Shown here: piece after piece, positions 1 through 12,265 of the stretch | Layout of the letters: every line of letters starts with the position of its first letter | Position numbering within the stretch: position 1 is the stretch's first letter | Assembly: GCA_000708835.1 (NCBI GenBank) | Contig: DF237465.1 | Coordinates: 1-64,000 of the forward strand | DNA from: Klebsormidium nitens | Taxonomy: Eukaryota > Streptophyta > Klebsormidiophyceae > Klebsormidiales > Klebsormidiaceae | Direction of reading: 5' to 3' | DNA: 64,000 nucleotides | Notes under the pieces: model-generated | The model's input: only the letters and a program-made list of their open reading frames with translations | What the model was told of the DNA's origin: nothing | The model's database searches: none | Translations under genes and position numbers: made by a program

Positions 1-860
1 AGTGCCAGATGGACTCTTTGCCTGAGGCGTCGACCGGTTGAAATAGTATTTGCTGATGGCTTTAAGAGCGGTCATCAATACACATGTGAGCTTCATCTGG
101 TTGCAAGCGCAGCGTCGATTTCCAAAACAGGAGCGGTTTCCCCTTCTTGGTAATGGATGATACGGCTTGCTAGTAATGCTGTGGTTATCTAGCTTGAAAT
201 TTGTGACTTTAGGGACTGAAGCAGGACTGAAGCTTACAATGCACAGGTAACTTTTCTGGCCGGGTGCTGTCCAGATGATCTTGTCTTTTGCTGGTGGGGC
301 TAGCTGCCTTTTGGTACTTATTTACCTCGGGACAGTCTATCAAATCCTGCCTGTTCGTTGATTCTACAGAAATATGAATTTTCGAAGATGTTCTTCTGCG
401 TGCACAATGTGTCAGCGTTGGAGCTATGGATGGTTGCTGGGGAGACCGTTGTGCGGCTCGACGGCAGTTTGTCATGTGCTTGTTGAGGGCGAGACAGTCA
501 ATAACAGCAACCATCAGTATTCAGCATGTGTACAACCTGCCTGTCAGATTTGATACTCATCTGAGGCACTCACAAGTGGGCTTTGAACACCCTTCAGCTC
601 CTCATATCTGCACCCAGTAACGAGTTCCGGTCGAGAAGGCAAAAAGTGATCTCCAAGCGTTTCGTGAAGATAGACCAAGACACTCTTGTCAAGGGCTCAA
701 GAGGTTTTCTCTTGGGCCTCCTTACGAATGAAGATTATGTACTCTCATGTACTTGCTGTGTTCCGGTCCAAAAGCGGAAGTTACTGTCCTCATTCACATA
801 CCATATCATGAACAGTAGGAAGTTGTCACACGAGCTGAGATGCTTCATTTCTTGCCACAG
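1..860. other. Upstream part or intron of the SLX9-like gene
   Basis: No coding exon is recognised here. The stretch ends in a pyrimidine-rich run and an AG at 859-860, which looks like a 3' splice site, so it is read as intron of the SLX9-like gene whose first exon would lie before the window. An alternative is that translation starts at the ATG at 840, which is in frame with the following exon and adds seven residues. The two cannot be told apart from sequence. Confidence 0.4.
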
Positions 861-3251
861 GTGAAGAAGAAGACCGCCCGACAGAAGGTGAAGACCAAGC
901 TCGGCAGTCAGAGCGCCGTTGATGATGGCGAGGCAGCAATCAATGGCGATGAAGAGGTTTCGCTGCCTGCGGGCAAGAGCGCACAGCGGCGGCTTGCAAA
1001 AAAGTTGAAATTCCACAAAAGTAAGTGCCGTTTTAGATTCCGGTGCAGACACCGAGGTGAACGTGCTGATGCATCTCCAATTCGAGATTTGCCTACTCAA
1101 GTTTCTGTTCTGTGAGAATGTAGAAACCCGGCAGGAGCTTCTGCCAGCAATGAGCTGGCGTTTGGTTCCTCAGAAAGTCGATGTGATTCGATAAGATAGC
1201 CAGTTTGCAAAAGGTTATGACCCTCATGGGCTGATTCCAGTTAAGCCACTATTGTAAGTTGTGCGGGTCATTTGGAAGACTGCCCTTCCATCTTTTGTTT
1301 TGCCGCTGTCCGCGCAATTTTAGAAGCCTTGCAAACATGATGTACTTCGGATGTTTCATAAGAGCAAGCATACTTGGTTATGAATGAAACCGAGCATCTT
1401 TCATACAGATTTAGTAAGTACAAAGAAGGCGCTATCAGCCACCCGCACCCTGCAAAAGCCGAAGGTAAGCCACTGGACCTTGTTCCCGTTTTTTGGAGCA
1501 CCTTTACAATCCTACCTTATCGCAAAAGTGATCAGGTGCTCAATAGGTGAAAGAGTCCTGGCCAATTGAATTAGGGGTTTGGTTGCGTTTTCCCCTGATC
1601 TCAGGGAGGAACGTTTAAGCTTGTACCGCATGCCAAGATTTCCGATTGTGGAGTTGGGTCACGGATTGCAATCATAAGATTAAAGTCCTAGACATCTATT
1701 CAGAACTTGTTCTGTGGTCTAAAGTGGACAGAGCTGGGGTTGACCGATATTCAATGAGTCTCTTGAACCTGACAGAAACGTCAGACTGGTCCACCCAATC
1801 TTAAGCGCCTTACGTTTTTGTGATCAACGTCGGATCTCCAAATTTCCGCTCCGCAGACAGGTGTTTGGAGACGAAGGGGACCCCTCTTCACGGGCTCGGG
1901 CGAACTCCAGTTTCTCTTGAGGATCACATGTTCCCTCTGGTCAATGTTTCGCCCCTGAAATGTGAAAAGACCTTTTGGCAGCCTTTCCGCTTTTGTCTTT
2001 GTCTTCAACCCAATCCGTTGTAAAGTTTTCAACGCCAAGACGTGTTTGGCGTTGCTCTGCAGAAACGGAAAGGCCGGAGCCTGGGCCTCGCCCTCGAAAA
2101 CCTCTCCACTCTAGTTAACGACCTCCCAGCGGGGCCCAGCAAGCAGCAGAGTCGGCAGCCGAAAATTCTCAGGAGCAAAGCGAGGCAGGACATAACGTGA
2201 GTGCAGAGGTGGCGTATATTGACGGCAAATGTTTTGGAAATATATCTGTGTTCCCTGTACTTTCAGAATGGACTGGCCTCCCGTCTTGTGAAGCATCGCG
2301 TCTCTGCCCTTCCGGTTCTGTTGAAATAGGCCTCATACTTGCCGTTTCAGATCGAATGAGTCTTCTGGGAGTCAAGCTTGTGGGCTAACAAGCTCGTAGT
2401 TGCACACGAGCCGAATCTGCACGTGGAGTGCGTCTCCTATCCTTCGGTCCCCTTCAAGGGCCGGATCATGCTCTTTATCTACTATATTGTTTTGTACACA
2501 GAAGCGCGACCGCACTAGAAGCAATCAGAAGCAGGAAAACCCTGCTCGTACTACCACATCAATCTATCGCTGGTGTTGTGCCGTGATGCTTGATTGGAAT
2601 CACGTTCGGGGAATGTTTCAGTGCTTGCCTATCTGGTGTTACGAAAAGGTCTACAGAGTCGGCCGGTGCATGTCTCAGAAGCGGTCAAGTCAAGAATAGC
2701 CGGGACGTGGGCAGGTGTACTGCACAGTGCTCCCGCTTGGCACGGACGCTGCGAGTCGTAACTCTTTCGCTTTCTTTGGGCTCTTCGTCCGGTCTTACTC
2801 AGCAAAACTAGAAGCGGGCAGACTAGTCCAGAATAGACAATCCTTGAGAGCTGCGAAGGGGCTGAACGCACGTTTGTGTTGCATCGTGCGATTTTCGAAG
2901 GAACCTCCCTAGAAGAAGCTGACACCTTTTTCATTGTGGTCTGCCCATTACGAAAGGGAGGTTTTAATCGAGCATGAGCAGACACGTACACACATTGAAT
3001 GAGCAGAGGGGCTCAATCCGTGCGGTCGACTGTGCAGGACCCAAGAATCGAAGCAACTCGCAGCTGTTCTAGATCACCCAACGTTTAAGGCGAACCCCTT
3101 CGAAGCCATCCGGCAACATCTAACCAACACGGTGCCGCCACCCCCTCCCGCCCCGAAACCGAAACGGCCGACGGGCGCGAAACGAAAAAGGGACAAGAAA
3201 AAGAAGGCGAGAGCGGAAGACGGGATGGACGAGGAGATGGATATGCTATAG
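861..3251 (+). CDS. SLX9: SLX9-like ribosome biogenesis protein (5' end missing or uncertain)
   Basis: SLX9-type proteins are small basic nucleolar factors that accompany pre-40S particles. Exons joined by phase: 861-1020, 1409-1464, 2063-2196, 3038-3251, stop TAG at 3249-3251. The joined reading is a lysine-rich segment (KKKTARQKVK), a charged linker, the block LVSTKKALSATRTLQ, a leucine-rich block (LGLALENLSTLVNDLP), and the family's best mark, QLAAVLDHPTFKANPFEAIR, followed by a proline stretch and a strongly basic tail. Plant SLX9 proteins have the same order of blocks, with the motif 'HPxFxxxPxxAIxxHLxNT' near the C-terminus. The 56-nt second exon was placed by phase and by its fit to the family. 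It converges on the germin-like gene downstream. Identity is by motif memory, not a search. Confidence 0.8.
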
Positions 3252-4721
3252 GAGTCCTTCTGCCACGCCATGTCTCGCTTGTTCAGGAATTGAGAATGTG
3301 TGCTGATTTGACCTAATGGAATCTGAATCTGCACTACGATTGGTTTAAGCTCGTTAGTAAACACGGCCAGTGCGTGTGCGCCCTGCTAGGTTGCATACCA
3401 ACTCTTGGGCCACCAGCCTCCTATGACGCGAAGTCGACCTGACTAACCAAGACAGTCGAATTAAGCGCAAGTCCGAATGAACGGGCTGCTTTGGTGATTG
3501 GTGACAGCAGCATAGCCCCGGCGGGCGCGGGCTGCGTGTTTGCGCTCGCTCATGTTGAGGATATATTGATTGTGGTTGTGGATCCTGTCAGACCGCCGCA
3601 GCATCATCTGGCCGCGCACGCCTTCTAATCAGCCAAAGTCCTCTGAAGTTACAATCATCATACCGTCATGCTGATTAAAATTAATTAAATGCTGAGTACA
3701 TACGATCATCGTCGATACATATATCTCTCGGATACAATGCAAAAAATAGAGCTGGCCGCACGGTCGACTGGAATTCTAGACGATTGCACGTACGCACGAC
3801 GGTCGCATGCACTCTAGCCTGGTTATGCATACGTACTGCAGCCGGGATTTATAGTAGACATCTTAGTATGTAATCATTCATGCATTGGATGTAGTGTCGG
3901 ACGTGTACGCCGGCACCGTCGTGATCTAGGTCTGTGTGACAGAGACATTAATTGAGTCATGGTACCTCTAAATGCCTTTAATAATGAAAGCTTGTGTGAG
4001 TCCTGGCACGATGCTACATACCGCACTAGCTCCTGTGCATTTCCGGAGACCATAATTTTAAATAGCACATCTAATCCTAGTTAGTAAGTGATTTTAAGTC
4101 GCTAAAAACTCAGTTTTACAATTTCTTTTAAAACGCTGAAGATGCTCACGCCCGATCGAGCGTGGCAGATCCGAATCATAATTTTTATCCTGAACAGATC
4201 TGCAATTATATCGGCTAAGAATGCACGGTTCATAGGACATTCTCGGCCCTATTACTTCTGGATTCGTTCAACGAAACAAATCAGGCCGCCGAAAAGTTGC
4301 AAGAATAAGCGACACAATATATGCACGCATGCGCCAAGGTTGCAGATTATTGCCTTGGACCTCTAAGGAGCAGATGATGCTTCGATTGAAATCTGGAGGA
4401 ATCGCACAAAAGGTTCGAATTCGAGAGAATCTGCGAAATGTCTTGTTCTTTCCAAACCAACTCTGCGAGCTGGCAAGTCAACTGCATGAAGTTCAGTTCC
4501 ACCCAAAGCGAGGGAGAGCGCAGCGGTCGTTGACACGACGCAAAGGCGACACGCTTAACCTTATGCGGGTGACCGTACGAGACTCAGAAGTCATGAGGAC
4601 CCAATCTCGGAACCATAGCTCTGTCATTCGACCACATGAATCTGCCAGCTTATTTTTCACCGCCGCTTCTATTCTTCTCGAAGTCACACAACCAGGCGCC
4701 GTCACGGTTCCCCTGCCAGGC
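3252..4721. other. Intergenic, convergent 3' ends
   Basis: About 1.5 kb between the stop codons of the SLX9-like gene and the first germin-like gene, so it should hold both 3' untranslated regions. It is AT-richer than the genes. I see no tRNA, no long repeat and no credible coding exon. Confidence 0.6.
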
Positions 4722-7427
4722 TTACGGGAAGAAACCGGAAGGTCCGCAGCCCGTCTTCTCGGTACCGACCGCGTTACCGGAAGGCGGGAAGTTTTGCTTG
4801 ATGGCTTCAATCGTAGACGCCTTCGCATTGAAGGCGACCTGCTCGATGCTGGTGGGGATGCCGGTGGGCAGAAAGAGCGCGCTGCCGATCCTCTGCAAGA
4901 CAGGGAAAGAAAGTGAGCGCCGCGAAGAGTAAGAGTTCTCGATCGGAGAAAATCTGCAAATGGAAGATGGCGAAATGCTGGGGGCGATCACCGGTGGGCA
5001 AAAAGAGGTTGAAGCGTTGGGACGTTAGCCAATGTGCGAAGTCCGAAGAACAGGGGGCTTGCGTAGGCTATCAATGAAGGACGTGAACTAAAGCGGCCGC
5101 TTGGAGACTGTATTGATCACAAGAGCGGACGCTTTTGTCTGGAGCCACCCTTCGTCCCTTGGAAGTCGGATTCCACCCGGAGGTTCATCGAGTCTGCCAG
5201 ATTTACAGTGCAGGCCCGTCCATCAAACATATATTCTTCGACACAAGTGAAAGTTCTATTTCGTCGCAGAGGAAAGGAGAATGTTCTCCGTTCACCCCTC
5301 TCTAGGTTTTCATTCTCCACAGTCTTCGGAGATAACTTTGGAATCAATGATTCTCAAGCAATCACTGTCCCAAACTTCTACGCCTCATGTTCTTTGACAA
5401 GACTGCGGTTGCAAGCATACTCTGACCTGGGTTCCCGGGTTCTGGCTGTTGAAAGCCGCGAGCGCCTTCGCGGGCTTGCGGGGGCTGGTGTTCTGCTGGA
5501 AGTGGATCAGACCGCGGGGGAAGACGAACACGTCACCCGCGTTCAGCGTCGTCGCATACAGTGTGTCTGTTGGCCGCGCAAAGTTTACGTCAGCGGATGT
5601 CTCGTAACATGCGCCACAGAGTCGAGTTGACTAAGGAAGGTGCCAATATTTTGCGAGCGCGGTCCGCTTTCAGGTCAAATGAGGAGAGAAAAGTTCGTTC
5701 GGCGATCGGAGGAGATTCAGCAGAAGAGGTTGAAGGCACAGACCGGTGAAAGATGAGGGTTATATTCGAGAATGAATGAGGAATTAGATAAACCTTAGTT
5801 GTGAATTTGGAGACCCCTTCCATTCTTCAGGTCTTCAATGCATGCTTCTGAAATTTGAAAAGCCCTCACCAGGTCAAATTTTATTAAGAAATAAAGGGTC
5901 CATCCGTTATCGGGTCAAGCAATCTGAGCCGGACGCCTAGAGCCGTCAACGCTCAAAACCTTGCCATTGACACGCAAAGCGTATTAAGCTGGGAGCTTTT
6001 GCCGCCACTCACTGTTTGTGTCAACGAAGCCGACGTACAGCTGGCCTACGACGACGAAGAGCAGCTCCGTTCCGCGGGGGTGGGTGTGAATGGGGCTGGA
6101 CACAGAAGCGGAGCGACCATTAGATACAATACTGAAAACGAATCCTGCTGGATTTCAGGCAGGAACTAGGACTTCCCCTTCTCAACAGGTCAGACGCGAT
6201 GTGATTGGAACGTCTGCGATCCGGTTCCGAGTGACTCGATGACGCGCCCTTAAGAAAGATGTTTGTCCCCTTCAGAGGTTGGCGAATCGCTCCTCAGCTC
6301 TTTGGTTCGCACGAGACGTCGACGAGAATTCAAGATATGCACTTTCATTTCGGTTTCGTCCAAGCGTCGAACAGCGCTTGAGGAACTGGAAATGGGCTAT
6401 AGCATTCCGTACTTACTTCTGGCCGCACGGCGCATAGTCGATGAACGTATACGAGACGCCCTGGGATCTGCAGAAGGCAATCCATGCCGTCAGTCTGTCG
6501 GACTGCAACGAATTTTATCCTTTAGAAGCATGCCCTCTCTGATTTGAATGGGTGAGGTGGACCTGGTTGAAGTAGGTAGGAAGTGGGGCCGAGTGCTCTT
6601 AGGTTTAAGTCGGTCAATCTTTTTGTCTAGTCACGTTGCTGTCGCTCTTATGGCAATCCCACGCACTCGGGACACTGTTCTGAAAAATAAACGCATTTCG
6701 CAGTAACCACAATGGTTACAGTCGTTAGCAAGGGCTCACGTCACAGCGGGGAAGGTTGCGGCGTTGGCGGACTTGGTCGCGCTGCCCTGGCCGGGCGGCA
6801 CGGTGACGTTATCCAGACGGCGAAAGGCGAAATTGGCGCCAGTCACTGCACGGCAAGGACTGGCGCCGCTTACGCGACGATAGCTTTGATGGTTAAGCTC
6901 ATTGATTTTGGATCGAATATGCAACACAACTTTTCGCTGGAAAGTGAGTTGGAAAGGAAACTGCGGAGCCAATGGATTAACCGGGCTGCTTCCGACCGTG
7001 CTCTGGAGCCAATCACTAGGAAAGTTCGCCACAGTAGCTGGTCCACGCCTGATCAGGAACCCTTTCATGTAGCAAACATACATGACTTCTTTTCAATTTA
7101 AGTGCCCGCTAACAAGGCTTGGACACAAAAATGAACTTCCTTAGCAGTACGGCTTATGAGGGCTTCAATAAAAAATCAACACCTCTTTGACAGAGCATTC
7201 ATAGAGTGCTCTTTTGTGGCTCTCATGAGGCGCTCCAAACCCTCTACATTCGACTTTCCACAGGCTCACCTCTGTGACCCCTCAAAAGAGTCAGCCTCCT
7301 CACCTTCGGCGCCAGTCAGTCCCGGCAGCAAAAAGTCCGCAAGGGGATCCGGGTCCGCTGCGGACGCCATCAGAACAGCCGCCGCCAGAACGAGCAGCGC
7401 CAAGCCGGCGCGATAGCTTATGGCCAT
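4722..7427 (-). CDS. Germin-like protein A (cupin, secreted)
   Basis: A complete six-exon gene of 224 codons. Exons on the minus strand: 7427-7304, 6845-6740, 6467-6417, 6095-6013, 5566-5427, 4892-4722; the phases join without error. Exon 1 encodes a signal peptide ([17 protein letters not shown]) ending near an Ala-rich cleavage site, so the protein should enter the secretory path and act in the wall or apoplast. Exon 4 has cupin motif 1 ([10 protein letters not shown], two His and a Glu) and exon 5 has cupin motif 2 ([16 protein letters not shown]), so all four Mn ligands of germins are present. Known germins form hexamers and may have oxalate oxidase or superoxide dismutase activity; which applies here is not visible. 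The C-terminal exon carries the family's ALF...P helix region and a conserved GCGP. It is the first of three tandem paralogues with the same exon lengths (124, 106, 51, 83, 140) up to the last exon. Confidence 0.93.
4970..5020 (-). repeat. Decayed copy of the exon 6 border of germin-like gene A
   Basis: A second copy of the exon 6 start (core ACCGGTGGGCA plus a purine-rich flank on the plus strand) begins at 4990, about 130 bp upstream, in the direction of transcription, of the matching bases of the real exon at 4860. It lies in intron 5 and is degenerate after about 30 bp. It belongs to the general pattern of exon-border echoes seen across the window. Confidence 0.6.
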
Positions 7428-9298
7428 CCTGCCAAGGGGGATGAGGTCCCGAGTCCCGAGTGTGTGTGAGACGGTTCAGAAGAAAGAATTTTAGCTTTAT
7501 TTTTGGCGGTCTCAAGAGAGGGGAGGGTTGATCTTGCTGCGGCTTGCTGCGAATGTGTTAATCGAGATTTTGCAAAATGAAGATGCTCGAAGAGTTTGGT
7601 TTCGTAGCAGTCTTTTCAAACTGATCCCAGCTAGACATATGCAGGGCGGGGCCAGAAAATTTTGCAGGGCGCTCTTACTTTGCCGAGTCGGGCGCAGTAT
7701 TGATTGCGATCTTTGCACATGCAGGAACTTGAAGCAGGCTGCCGACGAGATGTGCCTTGAGTAGATTTAATGTTGCTCGGATCCTGCTTGCTTCTCGACT
7801 TCGGCTGCAAATGAAAACTCTCGTAGATATTCTCTCGTATCACACAGAATGACGTGGCAGGCGGGTGGTCACTGATTGCGAATCGCAACCTACTCTATGA
7901 ACACTGTCAATTCTTCAATCGATGGTGTTTCTCCGCATGCAGCCCAGTATTGTCTATGGTCGTTCACAAATTCCTCGGAAAAGTCATCTATGTTTTCGGA
8001 ACCACAGGTTTAGTAATCGTATAAGGTCAAACATGTGCGGCCTCATAAGATGACAAAGTTCAAGGATTAGTCGACTGAGAGAGCGGTATTATAAGACGCC
8101 AATCGCTTCAGCCTTGTGAGGGAAGAGAACAGTAGTAGAAGAGGGGATGGTTGAGCAATAACATTGCTGCCATCATCCGGAGAAGTCGAATAGGGCACCT
8201 TTTCGGTGTAGATGTCAAGGAACTCGGCGTTGTATCGAGTTCACAGCTGCTCATGAAGAATTGTGCGGTCGAGCATTGACTGCTCCGAGTCACCGTCACC
8301 CATTAAGCCAAGGTATCGCCTTTTTCTTGTTTGCGTCGAATAGGCAGAACCCGTTCAATTATACCTTACCCCACTTTTCAATTAGTACTTCTTTTCAGTA
8401 GAGAGTTCTTTGAGCGCTCGAGGAGTCCCAGACTAATAGCACTTGTCTCTTCCAAGCTTCTGCCGAAACGCTTCGCTGACATGGATCTTTCCTACAGGAA
8501 GCAAAAGCAATCTTTGTCTTTCGCTTACCCACGCACTGTAGTATAATGCTGGAGCGTACCAACGCTTAGTGAGCGCCAACCCGTAGGAGGTGTCGTTTCA
8601 GCAGCTCAGAAACTCCAGCCTTTGAACCGATTGCGTCGTGAGGTCTTTCAATCGACTCTCAGGCGTAACTTGCTTCAGATATGTGGGCGCACAGAGTCGC
8701 GCTCCAACCTCTTCATAATGGGCGCGCGCAGCGGCTGTCGTAAGCATGTAAGCATCCCATGCGACGGCGCACTCTCGAAACGCAGAGCTGAGTCTGCTGC
8801 TCGTTCACACGCCTTTCAGATGAATATCGCGCGGGTAAAAGTTGGATGACAGCGAGATGAAGCTTGCGAGACATCTTGAAAGTTGAAATATGTTTCAATG
8901 GTGTCGAATCTTGTTGCAGCAACTCGTTTCATCATGTCACTATCATGTCGCGTCACGTCGCAATGAGCTGCCTGCCCATCAGTGCTAAATAGAAGACCGT
9001 TTAATTGGGCAGTATGCGAGATGACGTAGTCGAATCAGATGCGAAGGAACGCGAAGCGTGTCCGGTGCATGAATGAAATTTTTGAAAGATCATAGGAGAA
9101 CAGAGCTGCTATGTGGAAGTGGCTACGGATTCCAGAGATAGCATCAAAATGTCTTCTTAGGTTTTACTGACGTCGGCCTCCAGATGCTAGCTTACATGGG
9201 GCGCGAGCGAACGGGAATATCTTCGAACTCAGAACGCTGGTTAATTAAATACAAGCAAGCAGCGTTCGTTCTCCAAATATCTGCTTCCGCCCAGCTGA
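7428..9298. other. Intergenic between germin-like genes A and B
   Basis: About 1.9 kb holding the promoter of gene A and the 3' region of gene B. Only short unsupported open frames occur. I see no germin-like exon, tRNA or clear repeat in it. Confidence 0.6.
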
Positions 9299-12265
9299 CT
9301 ACATCATCTTCCTGCCTGACGGGAAAGTGGCGGACGGTCCGCACCCCGTGTTGGCGGTACCGACCGGGTTTCCGGACGCCGGGAAGTTCTGCTTGATGGC
9401 TTCGATGGCGGACGCCTGCGCATTGAATGCGACCTGGGAGATGCTGGTGGGGATGCCGGTGGGCAGGAAGAGCGCGCTGCCGATCCTCTGCAAAGAAACA
9501 AAGGTTTGTGAGCGGCACGATTGACGGAGCATTTGATCGGACGGCTGCGAGTGAGATGTGGGGAAATGCTCGTGAGAGTGCGGGTTGCGCAGGAAAGCGC
9601 GCAAGCCGACTCTTTGATTTTCAAAGGGAAAAGGCACGAGTTCGGGGTCTTGTTTGATGGTACGGTTGGTGGGATTTGATAGGACAGATCAAGCGAAAGC
9701 ATGCTAAGGTTTGATGCGGAAGTTTGCCTGGGGTTTAGGTGGGTCAAGGGTTCCAGCTTGTCCGTAGGCTGAAGTGGCCGCGACCACCCACCATCGGGAA
9801 GTGGCTGTTTTTACTTCCAAAACGTATCCTTTACCAATTGACGCCCAGGCAATCGCTCCCTGAAAGTTGGCGGCTTCAACAGAGCACAAGTGCAACTAAT
9901 ATTATGGTTCCCGACCATTCCGCCCTAAGACACCGTTTCTTCCGAGCCGTTTCGAATGAAGCTTCCTCCAAGAGGGATCCCTCGAGATTTGCCCACATCT
10001 TTCGTTCAGCCCGCTTTCAAGAAGAAGCTCATCAGTCTCGATATGTGGAGGTGTGCTAACCTGGGTCCCCGGGTTCTGGCTGTTGAGCGCCGCGAGCGCC
10101 TTGGCCGGGTTGTTGGGGCTGGTGTTCTGCTGGAAGTGGATCAGACCGCGGGGGAAGACGAACACGTCGCCCGCGTTCAGGGTCGTCGAGAACAGAGTGT
10201 CTGCGGCAAAGGCAAAGGTGACGTCAGCAAATACATACGGAAGGATGGGGGAATGCTAACGGATCAGCCCGCGAAGGAAGACAAAGACATTTCTCACGTT
10301 CAGGGTCGTCGAGAACAGAGTGTCTGCGGCAAAAGAAAGGTGACGTCAGCAGGTTAAGTACGGAAGGATGGGAGAATGGTGACTTCCAGCCTGCGGGAGA
10401 AGTTCAGATTCGGCCTACATTCAGAATTGTCGGGAACAGCGTGTCTGCGGCAAAAGGGAAGGTGACGTCAGCAGACTGAGTGCGGAAGGACGAGAGAACT
10501 GGTAGTAGTTTGAACCGTGGGGGAGACGAGTACGTCACCCCAGCTGATCAGCGTGCATATACGTGTTTCGGACAAGATGAGACGACGCCAGCAGCTTAGG
10601 TGCGGGAGTGTGGCGGCCCAGAGTCAATCGCTCTGACAGGGCGTCAAAGGTACAAGGAGCGTCTTTTGAGACGACTAAGAGTCCCTCTCTGACGCTGTCA
10701 TTGACAGTCCTACTAAGCAGCGCAATATTAACACTCCGTCGACGGCACTGCCAAGTCGCTCGACCCCTCTGCCACCAGAACGTTGACATGAGAAGGTAAA
10801 CTGAAGACCACGGCTGAGACCGCGTGCGAAGTCTCACTGTTGGTGTCAACGAAGCCGACAAACAGCTGGCCCTCGATGACGTACAGGATCTCTGTCGCGC
10901 GGGGGTGGGTGTGGATGGGGCTGGACACATAGCCGATCAGGGAAATGTCAGATACGTGTGCAGTTCCTCGGCTTCAAAACTGCCTTCAAATCTACCTTAC
11001 ATTATGAGGTCAGTAGTTCTCATTGTTTGCCCGTTCCGAGGAGCAAGAAATGAATGAAAGATGCCCCCAGGCCCTCTATAAACAAAAGGATATCGTGATC
11101 CAGGGTGACTGAACTCCTTTGCGAGATGAGCTTTCAACCTTTGAGGCTTAGCAAAGACCATAGTTGCAGGCTGGCAAGAGGCAGAGACGCACCAAACCTT
11201 CCATTGTTAGCACCCATGTGAAGGAAGTAGAAACTGGAGAACTGAAGATCCAGTGATTGATAGATAACGAAGCTCAAAGAGAAGTCTGAGAGGTTCTAAG
11301 GGTTGAACGTGTTAAGAAGGGCCCGGAGCCTCACTTCTGGCCGCACGGCGCGTAGTTGACGAAAGTGTACGAGATGCCCTGCGACCTGCACAGGACATAT
11401 GTTGCACTCAATACTCAAGCGAATCCAATGATGATTCGGAATCCGGAATCAATTTCAATCAAGGTTCGAGCTCAACTAGTTCAGCATCAGATCCACCAGA
11501 TAATCTAGCAAGAGAGTTTAGAGAAGCCTTCTTTTGGCAGAAAGTCAACAACAACGATCTGAATAATTGTGACTACTGTAGGGGGAGGACTTTCATCTAG
11601 ACAGGCAGGACCTGATGAACAGATCTACATGCGCATGTCGATTTGCCAAGAAACTTTCTGATGCTGAGGGATTTGCTCAAGGGACTGGAGCCTTACGTGA
11701 GAGCGGGGAAGGTTGCAGCATTGGCAGCCTTGGCGGCGCTGCCCTGGCCTGACGTCACGTTGACGTTGTTGAGCCCACGGAAGGCGAAGTTGGCACCAGT
11801 CACTGCAGCCCACCAAGAGCTATCAGAGCTTCAGGACAACCAGAAAAGATTTCACACTCCCTTAAAAAAATGTTTTTGCATTATATCTGCAACTGGTGAA
11901 CCTGCTTTGTAGAGACTGCCTTTTAGCAACTGGGGTCTTGTTTGAGACCCAGGCGACTACAGTAGCACCTTAGTTGAGACCCAAGGCTTAAAAATCTGTC
12001 GCTAGCTACAGACTTGAGGAGCCTGCATCCGTGACTCCTGAATATATCATATCATTCTACCTTATGAGCATCACTTCTGTAAACTCCCGGACTTTGAGCT
12101 CCTTCAAATCTTGGAGGATGTTTTGGAGATACCAGACTTACCTGGTGCACCATTCACTCCGGACAGTACGAAATCCGCAAGGGGGTCCGCGTCCGATGCG
12201 GACGCCACAGCTGCGACCGCTGCCAGGACGAGCAGCGCCAAGCCGGTGCGATAGCTTATGGCCAT
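9299..12265 (-). CDS. Germin-like protein B (cupin, secreted)
   Basis: Complete, six exons, 230 codons. Exons on the minus strand: 12265-12142, 11802-11697, 11385-11335, 10920-10838, 10200-10061, 9487-9299, with the same lengths and phases as gene A except for a last exon 18 nt longer. The signal peptide starts [17 protein letters not shown]. Motif 1 reads [10 protein letters not shown], the commonest germin form, and motif 2 reads [16 protein letters not shown]. Both sets of metal ligands are intact, so this should be a working Mn cupin of the apoplast. The C-terminus ends in a short basic tail (SGRKMM) not present in gene A, probably from loss of the ancestral stop. Intron 4 holds an array of degenerate copies of the exon 5 border. 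Substrate and activity are unknown. Confidence 0.93.
10160..10610 (-). repeat. Tandem array of the exon 5 border of germin-like gene B, period about 122 bp
   Basis: The block that begins exon 5 of gene B recurs upstream in transcription: the shared word TTCAGGGTCGTCGAGAAC (plus strand) starts at 10176 in the real exon and at 10299 in the first copy, with decayed equivalents near 10420 and 10547. The spacing is about 123, 121 and 127 bp. Copies 2 and 3 keep the AG acceptor (plus-strand CTGCGGC). Copy 2 also keeps a reading frame similar to about 20 residues of the exon. Each of the first three units carries TGACGTCA just beyond the acceptor. Confidence 0.85.

Noticed and set aside
3751-3785. 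Cluster of restriction-site-like words (GTCGAC, GAATTC, TCTAGA) suggesting a vector polylinker
   Set aside because: The order and spacing match no cloning array I recognise and the flanks are ordinary genomic AT-rich sequence.
4329-4916. A 195-residue plus-strand open frame
   Set aside because: Its second half is antisense to exon 6 of germin-like gene A, which has strong family motifs on the other strand.
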